Shown piece by piece: positions 1 to 7,724 of a stretch of DNA of 64,000 nucleotides (position 1 is its first letter; each line of letters starts with the position of its first letter). The notes below the pieces were generated by a model, which did not search any database, was not told where the DNA came from, and worked only from the letters and a program-made list of their open reading frames with translations. Source of the DNA: Pseudomonas fluorescens (lineage in GTDB: Bacteria; Pseudomonadota; Gammaproteobacteria; Pseudomonadales; Pseudomonadaceae); NCBI GenBank assembly GCA_902825215.1, contig LR782234.1, positions 4,712,001 to 4,776,000 on the forward strand, read 5' to 3'. The position numbers and the translations under genes were made by a program.

Positions 1-397
1 CTACGGCACGTTCACCCCGCTGCAAGTGGCGGCGATTGCTGCGCTGGAAGGTGATCAGCAGTGCGTGCGCGACATCGCCGAGCAGTATCGCCAGCGCCGC
101 AACGTGCTGGTCAAAGGCCTGCATGAGCTGGGCTGGATGGTCGAGAATCCGAAGGCATCGATGTATGTATGGGCGAAGATTCCCGAGGCGTATGCGCACC
201 TGGGTTCGCTGGAGTTCGCCAAGAAACTGCTCGCCGAGGCCAAGGTCTGCGTGTCGCCGGGAGTGGGGTTTGGCGAGTATGGCGATGATCACGTGCGCTT
301 CGCCCTGATCGAAAACCAGGACCGCATCCGCCAGGCTGTGCGCGGGATTCGCGGGATGTTTCGCGCGGATGGCTTAGTCGCAAAATCTGGCGCCTAA
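1..397 (+). CDS. alaC: AlaC-type aminotransferase, C-terminal part (cut by window start)
   Basis: The reading frame is open from base 2 and ends at 397, giving about the last 131 residues of a class I/II (fold type I) PLP-dependent aminotransferase. The visible part starts at YGTFTPLQVAAIAALEG and carries the C-terminal small domain with SPGVGFGEYGDDHVRFAL, where the arginine of HVRFAL is the usual carboxylate-binding residue. The sequence resembles the AlaC/glutamate-pyruvate transaminase family of Pseudomonas, which makes alanine from pyruvate. The catalytic lysine and N-terminal half lie outside the window, so the exact substrate cannot be checked here. A type III repeat follows directly after the stop codon. 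Confidence 0.75.
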   Translation, partial: YGTFTPLQVAAIAALEGDQQCVRDIAEQYRQRRNVLVKGLHELGWMVENPKASMYVWAKIPEAYAHLGSLEFAKKLLAEAKVCVSPGVGFGEYGDDHVRFALIENQDRIRQAVRGIRGMFRADGLVAKSGA

Positions 398-402
398 CGT
401 CT

Positions 403-508
403 GATCGTTCCCACGCTCTGCGTGGGAATGCCTCAATGGACGCTCTGCGTCCGCTTTGGGACGCGGAGCGTCCCGGGCTGCATTCCTTTGCTGCGCGTGG
501 GAACGATC
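403..508. repeat. Palindromic repeat, GATCGTTCCCACGC family, copy 1
   Basis: About 106 bp of nested inverted repeat. The outer arms are GATCGTTCCCACGC and GCGTGGGAACGATC; the inner arms are GGACGCTCTGCGTCC and GGACGCGGAGCGTCC. Three more copies lie at about 12684, 36111 and 57199. All sit between genes and none carries an ORF of its own, so this looks like a dispersed non-coding MITE/REP-type element. Confidence 0.8.
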
Positions 509-537
509 ATGTGTCCGGCCTCGAAATTCCACCCACA

Positions 538-563
538 AAAAAACCGCATCGCTGCGGTTTTTT
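538..563. terminator. Bidirectional Rho-independent terminator
   Basis: A hairpin with arms AACCGCA and TGCGGTT is flanked by an A-run on the left and a T-run on the right, so it works on either strand. It lies about 20 bp past the gntP stop (minus strand) and about 140 bp past the aminotransferase stop (plus strand). Confidence 0.8.
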
Positions 564-582
564 TGTGCCTGCAAGAAGCTGT

Positions 583-1935
583 TTAAACGAACAGCGACAA
601 CAGCAGGATAAAGCCCAGGCCGACTACCGACAGAATGGTTTCCATCGCGGTCCAGGTCTTGAAGGTTTCGGCCACGGTCATGTTGAAGTACTGCTTGACC
701 AGCCAGAAACCGGCGTCGTTGACGTGCGACAGGATCAACGAGCCGGCGCCAGTCGCAAGTACCAGCAGCTCACGGTTGACGCCCGGAATCATCCCCACCA
801 CCGGCACCACAATGCCGGCACCAGTGATGGTCGCCACAGTCGCCGAACCGGTGGCGATACGGATCACCGCCGCCACCAGCCACGCCAGCAGGATCGGCGA
901 GATCTGTGCGCTGACCGCCATGTGACCGATCACATCGCCCACGCCGCTGGTGACCAGCATCTGCTTGAAGCCGCCGCCGGCACCGATGATCAAAATGATC
1001 GCAGCGGTTGGCGCCAGGCTCGCGTCGAGCCACTTGAGCATCTGGTTGGAGCCGATGCCCTGCTTGTAGCCGAAGGTGTACAGCGACAGCAGCAATGCCA
1101 GCAGCAGTGCCGAGATCGGGTGACCGATCATGTCCATCCAGGTGCGGAAGAAGTTGCCGTCCGGCAGCGCCACGTCAGCGAAGGTTTTCAGCAGCATCAG
1201 GAACACCGGCAGCAGCACGGTAACCAGGGTGATGCCGAAGCTTGGCAGATCGCTCGAATCGTTTTCGCGGGCCAGTTGATCGACCAGTTCCTGATTCGGG
1301 TGACCCGGAATGTGCTTGGCGATGAACGTACCGAAAATCGGACCGGCGATGATCGCGGTCGGCAGCGCAACGATCAGACCGTAGAGAATGGTCTTGCCGA
1401 TGTCAGCGCCGAACACGCCGATGGCCAGCAGCGGGCCCGGGTGCGGCGGCACCAGACCGTGTACCGCGGACAGGCCGGCGAGCAGCGGGATACCGATCTT
1501 GATGATCGACACACCGGTGCGACGCGCCACGATGAACACCAGCGGAATCAACAGTACGAAGCCGATTTCGAAGAACAGCGGGATGCCGACCAGAAACGCG
1601 GCGAACATCATCGCCCATTGGACCTTGTCCTTGCCAAACGCGCGAATCAGGGTCTGGGCAATCTGATCCGCCCCGCCGGATTCGGCCATCATTTTGCCGA
1701 GCATGGTGCCCAGCGCCAGAATGATGCCGACGAAACCGAGCACGCCACCGAAGCCGTCCTGGAACGCTTTGATGATGGTGCCGATCGGCATGCCCGAGGT
1801 CAGGCCGAGGAACGCGGCCGCAATGGTCAGGGCGATGAAGGGGTGAATCTTGAATTTGGTGATCAGGATAATCAGACCGATTACCGTGACCACTGCATCG
1901 AGCAGCAGGAACGTCTCGTGGGACATGCCGAACAT
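583..1935 (-). CDS. gntP: Gluconate permease, GntP family
   Basis: Codes for a 450-residue polytopic inner-membrane protein of the GntP gluconate:H+ symporter family, whose members are usually 440-450 aa with 12-14 helices. Hydrophobic segments run the whole length, and family signatures such as GLVPPHPGPLLAIGVFGAD (central) and SHVNDAGFWLVKQYFNMT (C-terminal) are intact. It imports gluconate made in the periplasm or taken from the medium. The gene follows gntK on the same strand after an 82-bp gap, so the two are probably co-transcribed. That gap also holds a GntR-like palindrome and a CA-rich leader motif. The start at 1935 has an AGGAGA Shine-Dalgarno 8 bases upstream. Confidence 0.92.
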   Translation of the reverse strand: MFGMSHETFLLLDAVVTVIGLIILITKFKIHPFIALTIAAAFLGLTSGMPIGTIIKAFQDGFGGVLGFVGIILALGTMLGKMMAESGGADQIAQTLIRAFGKDKVQWAMMFAAFLVGIPLFFEIGFVLLIPLVFIVARRTGVSIIKIGIPLLAGLSAVHGLVPPHPGPLLAIGVFGADIGKTILYGLIVALPTAIIAGPIFGTFIAKHIPGHPNQELVDQLARENDSSDLPSFGITLVTVLLPVFLMLLKTFADVALPDGNFFRTWMDMIGHPISALLLALLLSLYTFGYKQGIGSNQMLKWLDASLAPTAAIILIIGAGGGFKQMLVTSGVGDVIGHMAVSAQISPILLAWLVAAVIRIATGSATVATITGAGIVVPVVGMIPGVNRELLVLATGAGSLILSHVNDAGFWLVKQYFNMTVAETFKTWTAMETILSVVGLGFILLLSLFV

Positions 1936-1951
1936 TGGAGGTGTCTCCTGG

Positions 1952-1966
1952 ATTGTTGTTGTTATT
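1952..1966 (-). promoter_or_regulatory. CA-rich leader motif of gntP (Hfq/Crc-type site)
   Basis: On the minus strand the leader reads AATAACAACAACAAT just 5' of the Shine-Dalgarno AGGAGA. This fits the AANAANAA pattern known for Hfq/Crc translational repression in Pseudomonas. Repression of gntP by this route is inferred. Confidence 0.55.
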
Positions 1967-1992
1967 AAAGCGGGTTGAACAGAAGTCGGGAG

Positions 1993-2004
1993 GACAGCGC
2001 TGTC
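1993..2004. promoter_or_regulatory. Perfect palindrome between gntK and gntP, GntR-like operator
   Basis: GACAGCGCTGTC is a perfect 12-bp palindrome with the central CG typical of LacI-family operators. Its left half, GACAGCGCT, also occurs in both sites of the gntK-gntR region, at 2570-2578 and 2722-2730 (one base different at the second). It could control a separate gntP promoter or act as an auxiliary operator. Confidence 0.5.
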
Positions 2005-2017
2005 TTTTTCAACATAC

Positions 2018-2551
2018 TCATACCGCCTGTTTCAGACCGTGGGCCTGCCACCAGACGTGAGCCTGCAGTGCCAGCTCTTCAACGCTGTGTACCGAGGCGT
2101 TGAGCGCCAGGGTCAGCGGCTCGCCCTTGGGCGATTCGAGGGTGGCGAACTGGCTTTCGATCAGCGTGGCCGGCATGAAATGGCCCGGACGGTGCGAGAC
2201 ACGTTCGGCGGCCACTTCAGGGGTCAGTTCCAGGAACACGAAACCCAGGCCCGGCAAGGCGCTGCGCAGGCGTTCGCGATAACTGTGTTTAAGGGCCGAG
2301 CAGGTCAGCACCGGACGTTTGCCCGACGCATCGACGCGACGCAGTTCATCGCACAGGCTGTCGAGCCAGCCGGCGCGGTCGTCGTCGTTCAGGGGGATCC
2401 CCGCGCTCATCTTTTCGATGTTCGCGGCCGGATGAAAAGTATCGCCTTCAATGGCAGTGGCGCCGCTCAAATGGCACAAGGCCTCGCTGACGCACGTCTT
2501 GCCGCAACCGGCAACGCCCATGATGACCAGGGCGGTGATGGGATGACTCAT
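2018..2551 (-). CDS. gntK: Gluconokinase
   Basis: Codes for a 177-residue P-loop kinase that phosphorylates gluconate to 6-phosphogluconate, an entry point to the Entner-Doudoroff pathway. The Walker A motif GVAGCGKT lies at about residues 11-18, followed by EGDTFHPAANIEKMSAGIPLNDDDR, a gluconokinase signature, and CSALKHSYRERLR in the middle. The length fits the family (about 165-180 aa). I chose the ATG at 2551 because the protein then begins MSHPITALVIMG, as in the family; the frame stays open further upstream but encodes nothing recognisable and covers the operator. It is the first gene of the gntK-gntP unit and is divergent from gntR. Confidence 0.93.
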   Translation of the reverse strand: MSHPITALVIMGVAGCGKTCVSEALCHLSGATAIEGDTFHPAANIEKMSAGIPLNDDDRAGWLDSLCDELRRVDASGKRPVLTCSALKHSYRERLRSALPGLGFVFLELTPEVAAERVSHRPGHFMPATLIESQFATLESPKGEPLTLALNASVHSVEELALQAHVWWQAHGLKQAV

Positions 2552-2572
2552 ATAACACCTCAGCGCGCAGAC

Positions 2573-2586
2573 AGCGCTACCTTTGC
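2573..2586. promoter_or_regulatory. GntR operator-like site, gntK side
   Basis: AGCGCTACCTTTGC matches, with one change, the reverse complement of AC-N-AAG-N-TAGCGCT, which I recall as the P. aeruginosa GntR site. It lies about 20 bp upstream of the gntK start, where it could block transcription. Confidence 0.6.
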
Positions 2587-2724
2587 TAGCTATGACTCTA
2601 GTGCACAGGCAGAAGTTGCCGACGCCTTCTTGTCGTTTTTTTGGGTTGCAGCAGGTTCGTTCCCAACGCCAAAGAGCCAAGATCAGGCAGGACCTCGCTC
2701 ACGCATTTGCAGCTGCATCAGGAC

Positions 2725-2738
2725 AGCGCTACCTTAGT
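2725..2738. promoter_or_regulatory. GntR operator-like site, gntR side
   Basis: AGCGCTACCTTAGT matches AGCGCTA-N-CTT-N-GT exactly, the reverse complement of the recalled P. aeruginosa GntR site. It lies about 30 bp upstream of the gntR start, which suggests autoregulation. Confidence 0.65.
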
Positions 2739-2767
2739 GCCTTGATTTTTGTTTGGCAAGCCGCCCG

Positions 2768-3799
2768 ATGACCTCCCCCAAGAACGATAAAAATACCCGT
2801 ACCACCGGCCGTCCCACCCTTAATGAAGTTGCCCGCCTGGCCGGCGTCAGCCCGATTACCGCCTCCCGCGCCCTGCGCGGCGTCAGCACCGTGGCCACCG
2901 AACTGGTGGAAAAAGTGCAGAAAGCCGCGCTCGAACTCAACTACGTGGTCAACCCCGCCGCCCGTGCGCTGGCCTCGGCGCAGAGCCATTCGGTGGTGGT
3001 GCTGGTGCCGTCGCTGTCCAACCTGCTGTTCATCGACACGCTGGAAGCCATTCATCGGGTGTTGACGCCCAAGGGCTTCGAAGTGCTGATCGGCAACTTC
3101 CACTACTCGCGCGATGAAGAAGAAAACCTGCTGCGCAACTACATGGCTTATCAGCCGCGCGGCTTTCTGCTGACCGGGTTCGATCGCACCGAGAGTTCGC
3201 GGCGGATGATCGAGGCCAGCAACATTCCCTGCGTGTACATGATGGAACTGGACAGCAGCGCCGGGCTCAATTGCGTGGGTTTCTCGCAACTGAGCGCCGG
3301 GGAAACCGCCGCCGAACATTTACTCTCTCGCGGACGCAAACGCCTGGCCTACATCGGCGCACAGCTCGATCAGCGCACCCTGCTGCGCGGTGAAGGATTT
3401 CGCCGAGCGTTGCAGAAGGCCGGCCGCTACGACCCGGATCTGGAAGTGCTGACACCGCGTTCTTCATCGGTGGGCTTGGGTGGCGAGTTGTTTCTGCAAT
3501 TGCTGGCGGCGCATCCGGATGTCGATGCGATTTTCTTTGGCAACGACGACCTCGCCCAGGGCGCCTTGCTCGAAGCGCTGCGCAATGGCATCAAGATCCC
3601 CGAGCAGGTGGCGATTCTTGGCTTCAACGACTTGCCGATGTCCGAGCATATGGTGCCGCGCCTGAGCAGCATCAACACCCCGCGCGAGGCCATCGGCCGG
3701 CGCGCGGCGGAACAGATGCTGACGCTGATGGCCGGCAACAAAGTGCCGCGCCCGGTGGAAGACATGGGTTTTGAGCTGAAGGTTCGCGAAAGCACATAA
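2768..3799 (+). CDS. gntR: LacI-family gluconate operon repressor GntR
   Basis: Codes for a 343-residue LacI/GalR-family regulator. The N-terminal helix-turn-helix with hinge helix is clear (LNEVARLAGVSPITASRALRG, about residues 18-38). A periplasmic-binding-protein-like effector domain fills the rest, ending at the motif FNDLPMSEHMVPRLSSINTP. It is divergent from gntK-gntP and should repress them until gluconate (or a related effector) binds. The ATG at 2768 is chosen; an in-frame TTG at 2753 would add five residues and sits closer to the operator. The identity rests on gene context plus family fold. Confidence 0.9.
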   Translation: MTSPKNDKNTRTTGRPTLNEVARLAGVSPITASRALRGVSTVATELVEKVQKAALELNYVVNPAARALASAQSHSVVVLVPSLSNLLFIDTLEAIHRVLTPKGFEVLIGNFHYSRDEEENLLRNYMAYQPRGFLLTGFDRTESSRRMIEASNIPCVYMMELDSSAGLNCVGFSQLSAGETAAEHLLSRGRKRLAYIGAQLDQRTLLRGEGFRRALQKAGRYDPDLEVLTPRSSSVGLGGELFLQLLAAHPDVDAIFFGNDDLAQGALLEALRNGIKIPEQVAILGFNDLPMSEHMVPRLSSINTPREAIGRRAAEQMLTLMAGNKVPRPVEDMGFELKVREST

Positions 3800-3806
3800 C
3801 CCCTTA

Positions 3807-3900
3807 CCTGTGGGAGCGAGCCTGCTCGCGATAGCGGTGTGCCAGACAAGTAAACGCCGACTGATACACCGCTTCGCGAGCAGGCTCGCTCCCACAGGGG
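3807..3900. repeat. REPIN, type I (GGGAGCGAGCCTGCTCGCGA)
   Basis: Two inverted REP copies of about 22 bp flank a variable spacer, forming a REP doublet. It lies between the convergent gntR and LysR genes, where it may act as a 3' hairpin for both transcripts. Confidence 0.9.
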
Positions 3901-3913
3901 ATCTCCATCAGAT

Positions 3914-4786
3914 TCAATGACTGAGCAAGTCAACCACAGCCAACGCGCCCTTCTGCAACGGCTGACTCTTGAGCCACACCGCATGCACCGGCATCACCAG
4001 GCCGTTTTCGATGTTGCGAAAATTCAGCCGCTGCAAGCGCCCCGCATCCAGTCGTGATTGCACCACCGACAGCGGGAAATTACCCCAGCCCAACCCCGCC
4101 TCGACCATGTCCATCGCCGCTTCCAGGCTGTCGGTGCGCCAATACGATTGCGCCACCAAGGGTCGCGTTTCGCTGATCGGCAGGTCACGGCTGGCAACGA
4201 TGATCTGCCGCACCTGGACCAGATCCTCGAGAAACACATCCCGCCCCTGCAACAACGGACTGTCCGCCGCCAGCGTGGCGATCATCCGTTCATTGCCGAC
4301 AAACTGGAAGCGCTCCAGCACGTTCATGCGCAACCCGGCAAACGCCAGGCACAGACCGACGCGACCGCTGTGCAACATTGCCAGTACGTCATCCTGCGGC
4401 GCTGTCAGCACTTCGATATCGAGTAACGGATAACGCTCGGTGATCACCTTGATCGCCGCGAGCAAACGGCGCCGGTCAATGTCCGCCACCACGCCAATCG
4501 ACAACTTGCTCTCCAGCCCCAGCGACAACTCCACCGCATGCACCTGTAACTGCTTGAGCTGCTCGGCGATCAGCCGTGCGTGCGGCACCAGAGACAGGGC
4601 CATGGCGGTGGGTTGCGGTTCTCGATGACTGCGATCGAACAGCAGATAGCCAAGCTCGGCTTCAAGATTGCCAATGCCCATGCTTACCGCCGAAGGGACT
4701 TTGCCCAACGCCCGCGCAGCGGAGGAAAACGAGCCGCGCTCGATCACCGCAAGAAATAATTCGATGCTGTCGCTGTTGAAATTCAA
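3914..4786 (-). CDS. LysR-family transcriptional regulator
   Basis: Codes for a 290-residue LTTR with an N-terminal winged HTH (IELFLAVIERGSFSSAARALGKVPSAVS, about residues 8-36) and a two-lobe substrate-binding domain. The start must be the TTG at 4786: the next methionine falls inside the HTH. A weak ACAGG precedes it. The gene is divergent from the PACE efflux gene with 121 bp between them, and LysR genes usually control the divergent neighbour, so a role in controlling that pump is inferred. The inducer is unknown. Confidence 0.88.
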   Translation of the reverse strand: MNFNSDSIELFLAVIERGSFSSAARALGKVPSAVSMGIGNLEAELGYLLFDRSHREPQPTAMALSLVPHARLIAEQLKQLQVHAVELSLGLESKLSIGVVADIDRRRLLAAIKVITERYPLLDIEVLTAPQDDVLAMLHSGRVGLCLAFAGLRMNVLERFQFVGNERMIATLAADSPLLQGRDVFLEDLVQVRQIIVASRDLPISETRPLVAQSYWRTDSLEAAMDMVEAGLGWGNFPLSVVQSRLDAGRLQRLNFRNIENGLVMPVHAVWLKSQPLQKGALAVVDLLSH

Positions 4787-4817
4787 ACGGCTTACCTGTC
4801 AACAAAACTGAAAGGAC

Positions 4818-4834
4818 CTGACTTTTTCTGTCAG
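4818..4834. promoter_or_regulatory. Inverted repeat in the LysR-PACE intergenic region
   Basis: CTGAC-N7-GTCAG lies 32 bp from the LysR start and 74 bp from the PACE start. Its size and dyad form suit a LysR box. No consensus is known for this regulator. Confidence 0.35.
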
Positions 4835-4907
4835 CTCTATTGAAGCTATCTTTCGTCGCCTTCGCCACCCCCGTTGGCTGTCATTCGCAAGATAGAGGCA
4901 AATCTCC

Positions 4908-5348
4908 ATGCAAGGCGTGAAACGCAAACTGGTCTACGTGTCGCTTTACGAAGTTATCGGCATGACCTTCTCCGCCCTCGGTCTGGCGCTGCTGTCCGGC
5001 ACGTCGCCGGGCAGCACCGGGCCACTGGCAGTGATCATCACCACCATCGCCGTGACCTGGAACTTCATCTACACCTCGCTGTTCGAGCACTGGGAGAGTC
5101 GCCAGATCTCGCGCACGCGCACGGTGAAACGGCGCATCGCCCATGCCGTTGGGTTTCAACTGACGTTGATCGTGTTTCTGATTCCGCTGATCGCGTGGTG
5201 GATGAACATCAGTCTGGTGCAGGCGTTTCTGCTGGATCTGGCACTGATCATTTTCATCCCGTGCTACACGTTTGCCTTCAACTGGCTGTTCGACCGCGTC
5301 TTCGGCTTGCCCGCGTCGGCCTTGCCGGATTCAGCGGCAGCAGCATAA
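4908..5348 (+). CDS. PACE-family multidrug/biocide efflux transporter
   Basis: Codes for a 146-residue inner-membrane protein with four predicted helices arranged as two tandem bacterial-transmembrane-pair (BTP) domains. Family motifs are visible: RKLVYVSLYE at the start, with glutamate at residue 15 where AceI of Acinetobacter has its proton-coupling Glu15; WNFIYTSLFEHWE at the end of helix 2; RRIAHAVGFQ in helix 3 (Gln where many members have Glu); and YTFAFNWLFDRVF in helix 4. PACE pumps export chlorhexidine and similar cationic biocides; their native substrates may be short diamines. It is divergent from a LysR regulator. Confidence 0.88.
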   Translation: MQGVKRKLVYVSLYEVIGMTFSALGLALLSGTSPGSTGPLAVIITTIAVTWNFIYTSLFEHWESRQISRTRTVKRRIAHAVGFQLTLIVFLIPLIAWWMNISLVQAFLLDLALIIFIPCYTFAFNWLFDRVFGLPASALPDSAAAA

Positions 5349-5462
5349 ATCGTTAATTCGTAAGCGAATATTGCAAGAAAAGTGTCGTGGCGCATCGTTT
5401 AACGCAGATATTCACAATCCGTGAACTCCGATAGCAGGCTAAGCTTTTCCATCAAATAAAAA

Positions 5463-6899
5463 ATGGATCTGCCCATGACTGCTCACGCCTTCGCCGCCGC
5501 GCCCAGCGACGGCATCGACCCGGTCCGCGCCGCCGAGATTTCCGCCCGCATCGATCGCCTCCCCGCCGTGGCGACGATCTGGCGGCTGGTGGCGCTGCTG
5601 TCGATCGGAGGGTTCTTCGAACTCTACGATCTGTTCCAGACCGCCTACATCAGCCCGGGTCTGATCCGCGACGGCCTGTTTGCCACCGGTAATCAAGGCG
5701 TGTTCGGGTTTTCCGATCAGGCAGCGTTCGCCTCGGCGACGTTCCTTGGCCTGTTCCTCGGTGCCAGCCTGCTCAGCCCATTGGCGGATCGCTTCGGCCG
5801 CCGGGCGATCTTCACCTTTGCGCTGATCTGGTACACGGTGGCGACGGTGTTGATGGGCATCCAGACCTCGGCGCTGGGCATTATCGGCATGCGTTTTCTG
5901 GTGGGCATCGGCCTGGGCATCGAACTGGTGACCATCGACGCCTACTTGTCGGAACTGGTGCCCAAACGCATGCGCAGCTCGGCGTTTGCCTTTGCGTTCT
6001 TCGTGCAGTTCCTCTCGGTGCCGGCGGTGGCGTTGATGTCTTGGTGGCTGGTGCCGCAGGCGCCGTTCGGTATTTCCGGGTGGCGGTGGGTGGTACTGGC
6101 GAGCGCGGTGTTTGCGTTGTTTATCTGGTGGCTGCGCAAGCGTCTGCCGGAATCGCCGCGCTGGCTGGCGCAACATGGCCGTTTTGATGAAGCCAATCAG
6201 ATTCTCGACCGCCTCGAAGCGCGCTGCGCCAAAGATCATGGCAAAGCACTGGACGCGCCCGAAGCGGTGCCGGTGGATGTCGAAGGCAAGGGCCGTTTCG
6301 CCGATATCTGGCAACCGCCGTATCGCCGCCGCGCGTTGATGCTGATCGTCTTTCACATTTTCCAGGCGATCGGCTTCTTCGGTTTCGGCAACTGGCTGCC
6401 GGCGCTGCTTTCAGGCCAAGGCGTGAGCGTCACCCACAGCCTGATGTACGCCTTCATCATCACCCTCGCCTACCCGCTCGGGCCGTTGTTGTTTGTGAAG
6501 TTCGCCAACCGCTTCGAGAACAAATGGCAGATCGTCGGCTCGGCCCTTGGCGCGATGACCTTCGGCACCCTGTTCGCCCTGCAGACCAGCGCCGTCGGGC
6601 TGATCTTCTGCGGGGTGATGATCACCTTCTGCAACGCCTGGCTGAGCTTCAGTTATCACTCGTACCAGAGCGAACTGTTCCCGACCAACATCCGCGCCCG
6701 CGCGGTCGGCTTCTGTTATTCGTTCAGCCGCTTGTCGACAGTGTTCAGCAGCTTGTTGATCGGCTTGTTTCTCGACAACTTCGGTACGCCCGGCGTGCTC
6801 GCGTTCATTGTCAGCAGCATGCTGATCGTGATGTTGACCATCGGTGGCTTTGGTCCGCGTACGCGTAATCTGGCGCTGGAGAACATTGCCCATCGCTGA
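5463..6899 (+). CDS. MFS transporter, sugar/metabolite:H+ symporter type
   Basis: Codes for a 478-residue major facilitator with about 12 helices. Visible signatures are the loop 2-3 motif DRFGRRAIFTFALIWY, RFLVGIGLGIELVTIDAYLSELVPKRMR in helices 4-5, and PESPRWL after helix 6. The C-terminal half has FPTNIRARAVGFCYSFSRL. These place it among the sugar-porter/metabolite symporters (NiaP- or YaaU-like subgroup), but the substrate cannot be read from sequence. ATG codons at 5463 and 5475 are both possible; neither has a strong Shine-Dalgarno. An A-rich leader (AAATAAAAAATG) overlaps the first start. No enzyme gene sits beside it. Confidence 0.83.
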   Translation: MDLPMTAHAFAAAPSDGIDPVRAAEISARIDRLPAVATIWRLVALLSIGGFFELYDLFQTAYISPGLIRDGLFATGNQGVFGFSDQAAFASATFLGLFLGASLLSPLADRFGRRAIFTFALIWYTVATVLMGIQTSALGIIGMRFLVGIGLGIELVTIDAYLSELVPKRMRSSAFAFAFFVQFLSVPAVALMSWWLVPQAPFGISGWRWVVLASAVFALFIWWLRKRLPESPRWLAQHGRFDEANQILDRLEARCAKDHGKALDAPEAVPVDVEGKGRFADIWQPPYRRRALMLIVFHIFQAIGFFGFGNWLPALLSGQGVSVTHSLMYAFIITLAYPLGPLLFVKFANRFENKWQIVGSALGAMTFGTLFALQTSAVGLIFCGVMITFCNAWLSFSYHSYQSELFPTNIRARAVGFCYSFSRLSTVFSSLLIGLFLDNFGTPGVLAFIVSSMLIVMLTIGGFGPRTRNLALENIAHR

Positions 6900-7052
6900 A
6901 CCGCACCGGTCAGCCTTTGCCGTCTGTCGGCAAGGGCTGACCGCCGGGCATCGTGCGATTTTTCTCAACTGATTGAAAATCAAGGATTTTGGTACAAGGC
7001 ACGGTAATTGCTCCTGAACCCGGGTCAGCCATCACCCACAGGTCTGCCCATC

Positions 7053-7583
7053 ATGTTGATCAGTGCCAAACAACAACAAATCATTCACTTGCCGAAAGCG
7101 TTGAACGACGATGCGACGTCCACCGCCGCGGCCGGTCTGCAAGGTGGCCTGCACGGCGCCATGCTGCAAACATTGCAAAGCCAGACCCAGGCGCAAGCCG
7201 CCAAGGTGCAAGACTCGGCCACCCAGATCGCCACCCAGCAAGTCAGCGAAGCCACGCGCATCAGTGACAACGTCGACGAGGCGTTCGCCAAGACCCGCGT
7301 CGGCCTGCAATCGACCGACACCACGGTCGCCGCGAAAACCGCCACCGACGAATTCAAGGACTACATGAGCAAAACGCCGGAACAGCGCGTGCGCGACAGC
7401 ATCCTGCAGGAGATGGGCCTGACCGAAGACGACATCAAAGCCATGCCGCCGGAGAAACAACTGGCCATCGGTAAAGAGATCGCCGAGCGCTTGCAGGACA
7501 AGGTGAAACTGGCGCAGGTCGAGAAAGACAACGACGTGAAGGACAGCGACAAAGCGGCGGACAAGTTTCTAGCTGCGCTTTGA
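7053..7583 (+). CDS. Hypothetical helical protein
   Basis: Codes for 176 residues beginning MLISAKQQQIIHLPKAL; the in-frame extension to 7008 looks non-coding. I recognise no domain with confidence. The protein is rich in Ala, Gln, Asp, Lys and Thr and predicted almost wholly helical, with no signal peptide, membrane segment or cysteine. The C-terminal half has TPEQRVRDSILQEMGLTEDD followed by a charged amphipathic stretch. Codon use is normal for the genome (GC-rich third positions), so it is probably a real gene. It stands alone between the MFS gene and a REPIN. Confidence 0.7.
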   Translation: MLISAKQQQIIHLPKALNDDATSTAAAGLQGGLHGAMLQTLQSQTQAQAAKVQDSATQIATQQVSEATRISDNVDEAFAKTRVGLQSTDTTVAAKTATDEFKDYMSKTPEQRVRDSILQEMGLTEDDIKAMPPEKQLAIGKEIAERLQDKVKLAQVEKDNDVKDSDKAADKFLAAL

Positions 7584-7608
7584 TTTTTTAAGATCACCTT
7601 GAATCAAA

Positions 7609-7697
7609 TGTGGGAGCGAGCCTGCTCGCGAAGGCTTTGTATCAGTCGCTTTATGCTTGGCTGACACGCCGTTTTCGCGAGCAGGCTCGCTCCCACA
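7609..7697. repeat. REPIN, type I
   Basis: Inverted pair of GTGGGAGCGAGCCTGCTCGCGA units with a central spacer, between convergent genes. Same family as at 3807. Confidence 0.9.
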
Positions 7698-7724
7698 TGG
7701 GTCATTGGGGATGTTGAAAACTGG

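Noticed and set aside
436..1968. 510-codon open frame on the plus strand across gntP
   Set aside because: Antisense shadow of a membrane-protein gene with high GC3; the product is His/Arg/Gln-rich with no domain, while gntP on the other strand is clear.
2552..2680. N-terminal extension of gntK
   Set aside because: The extra 43 residues show no family similarity and overlap the GntR-like operator.
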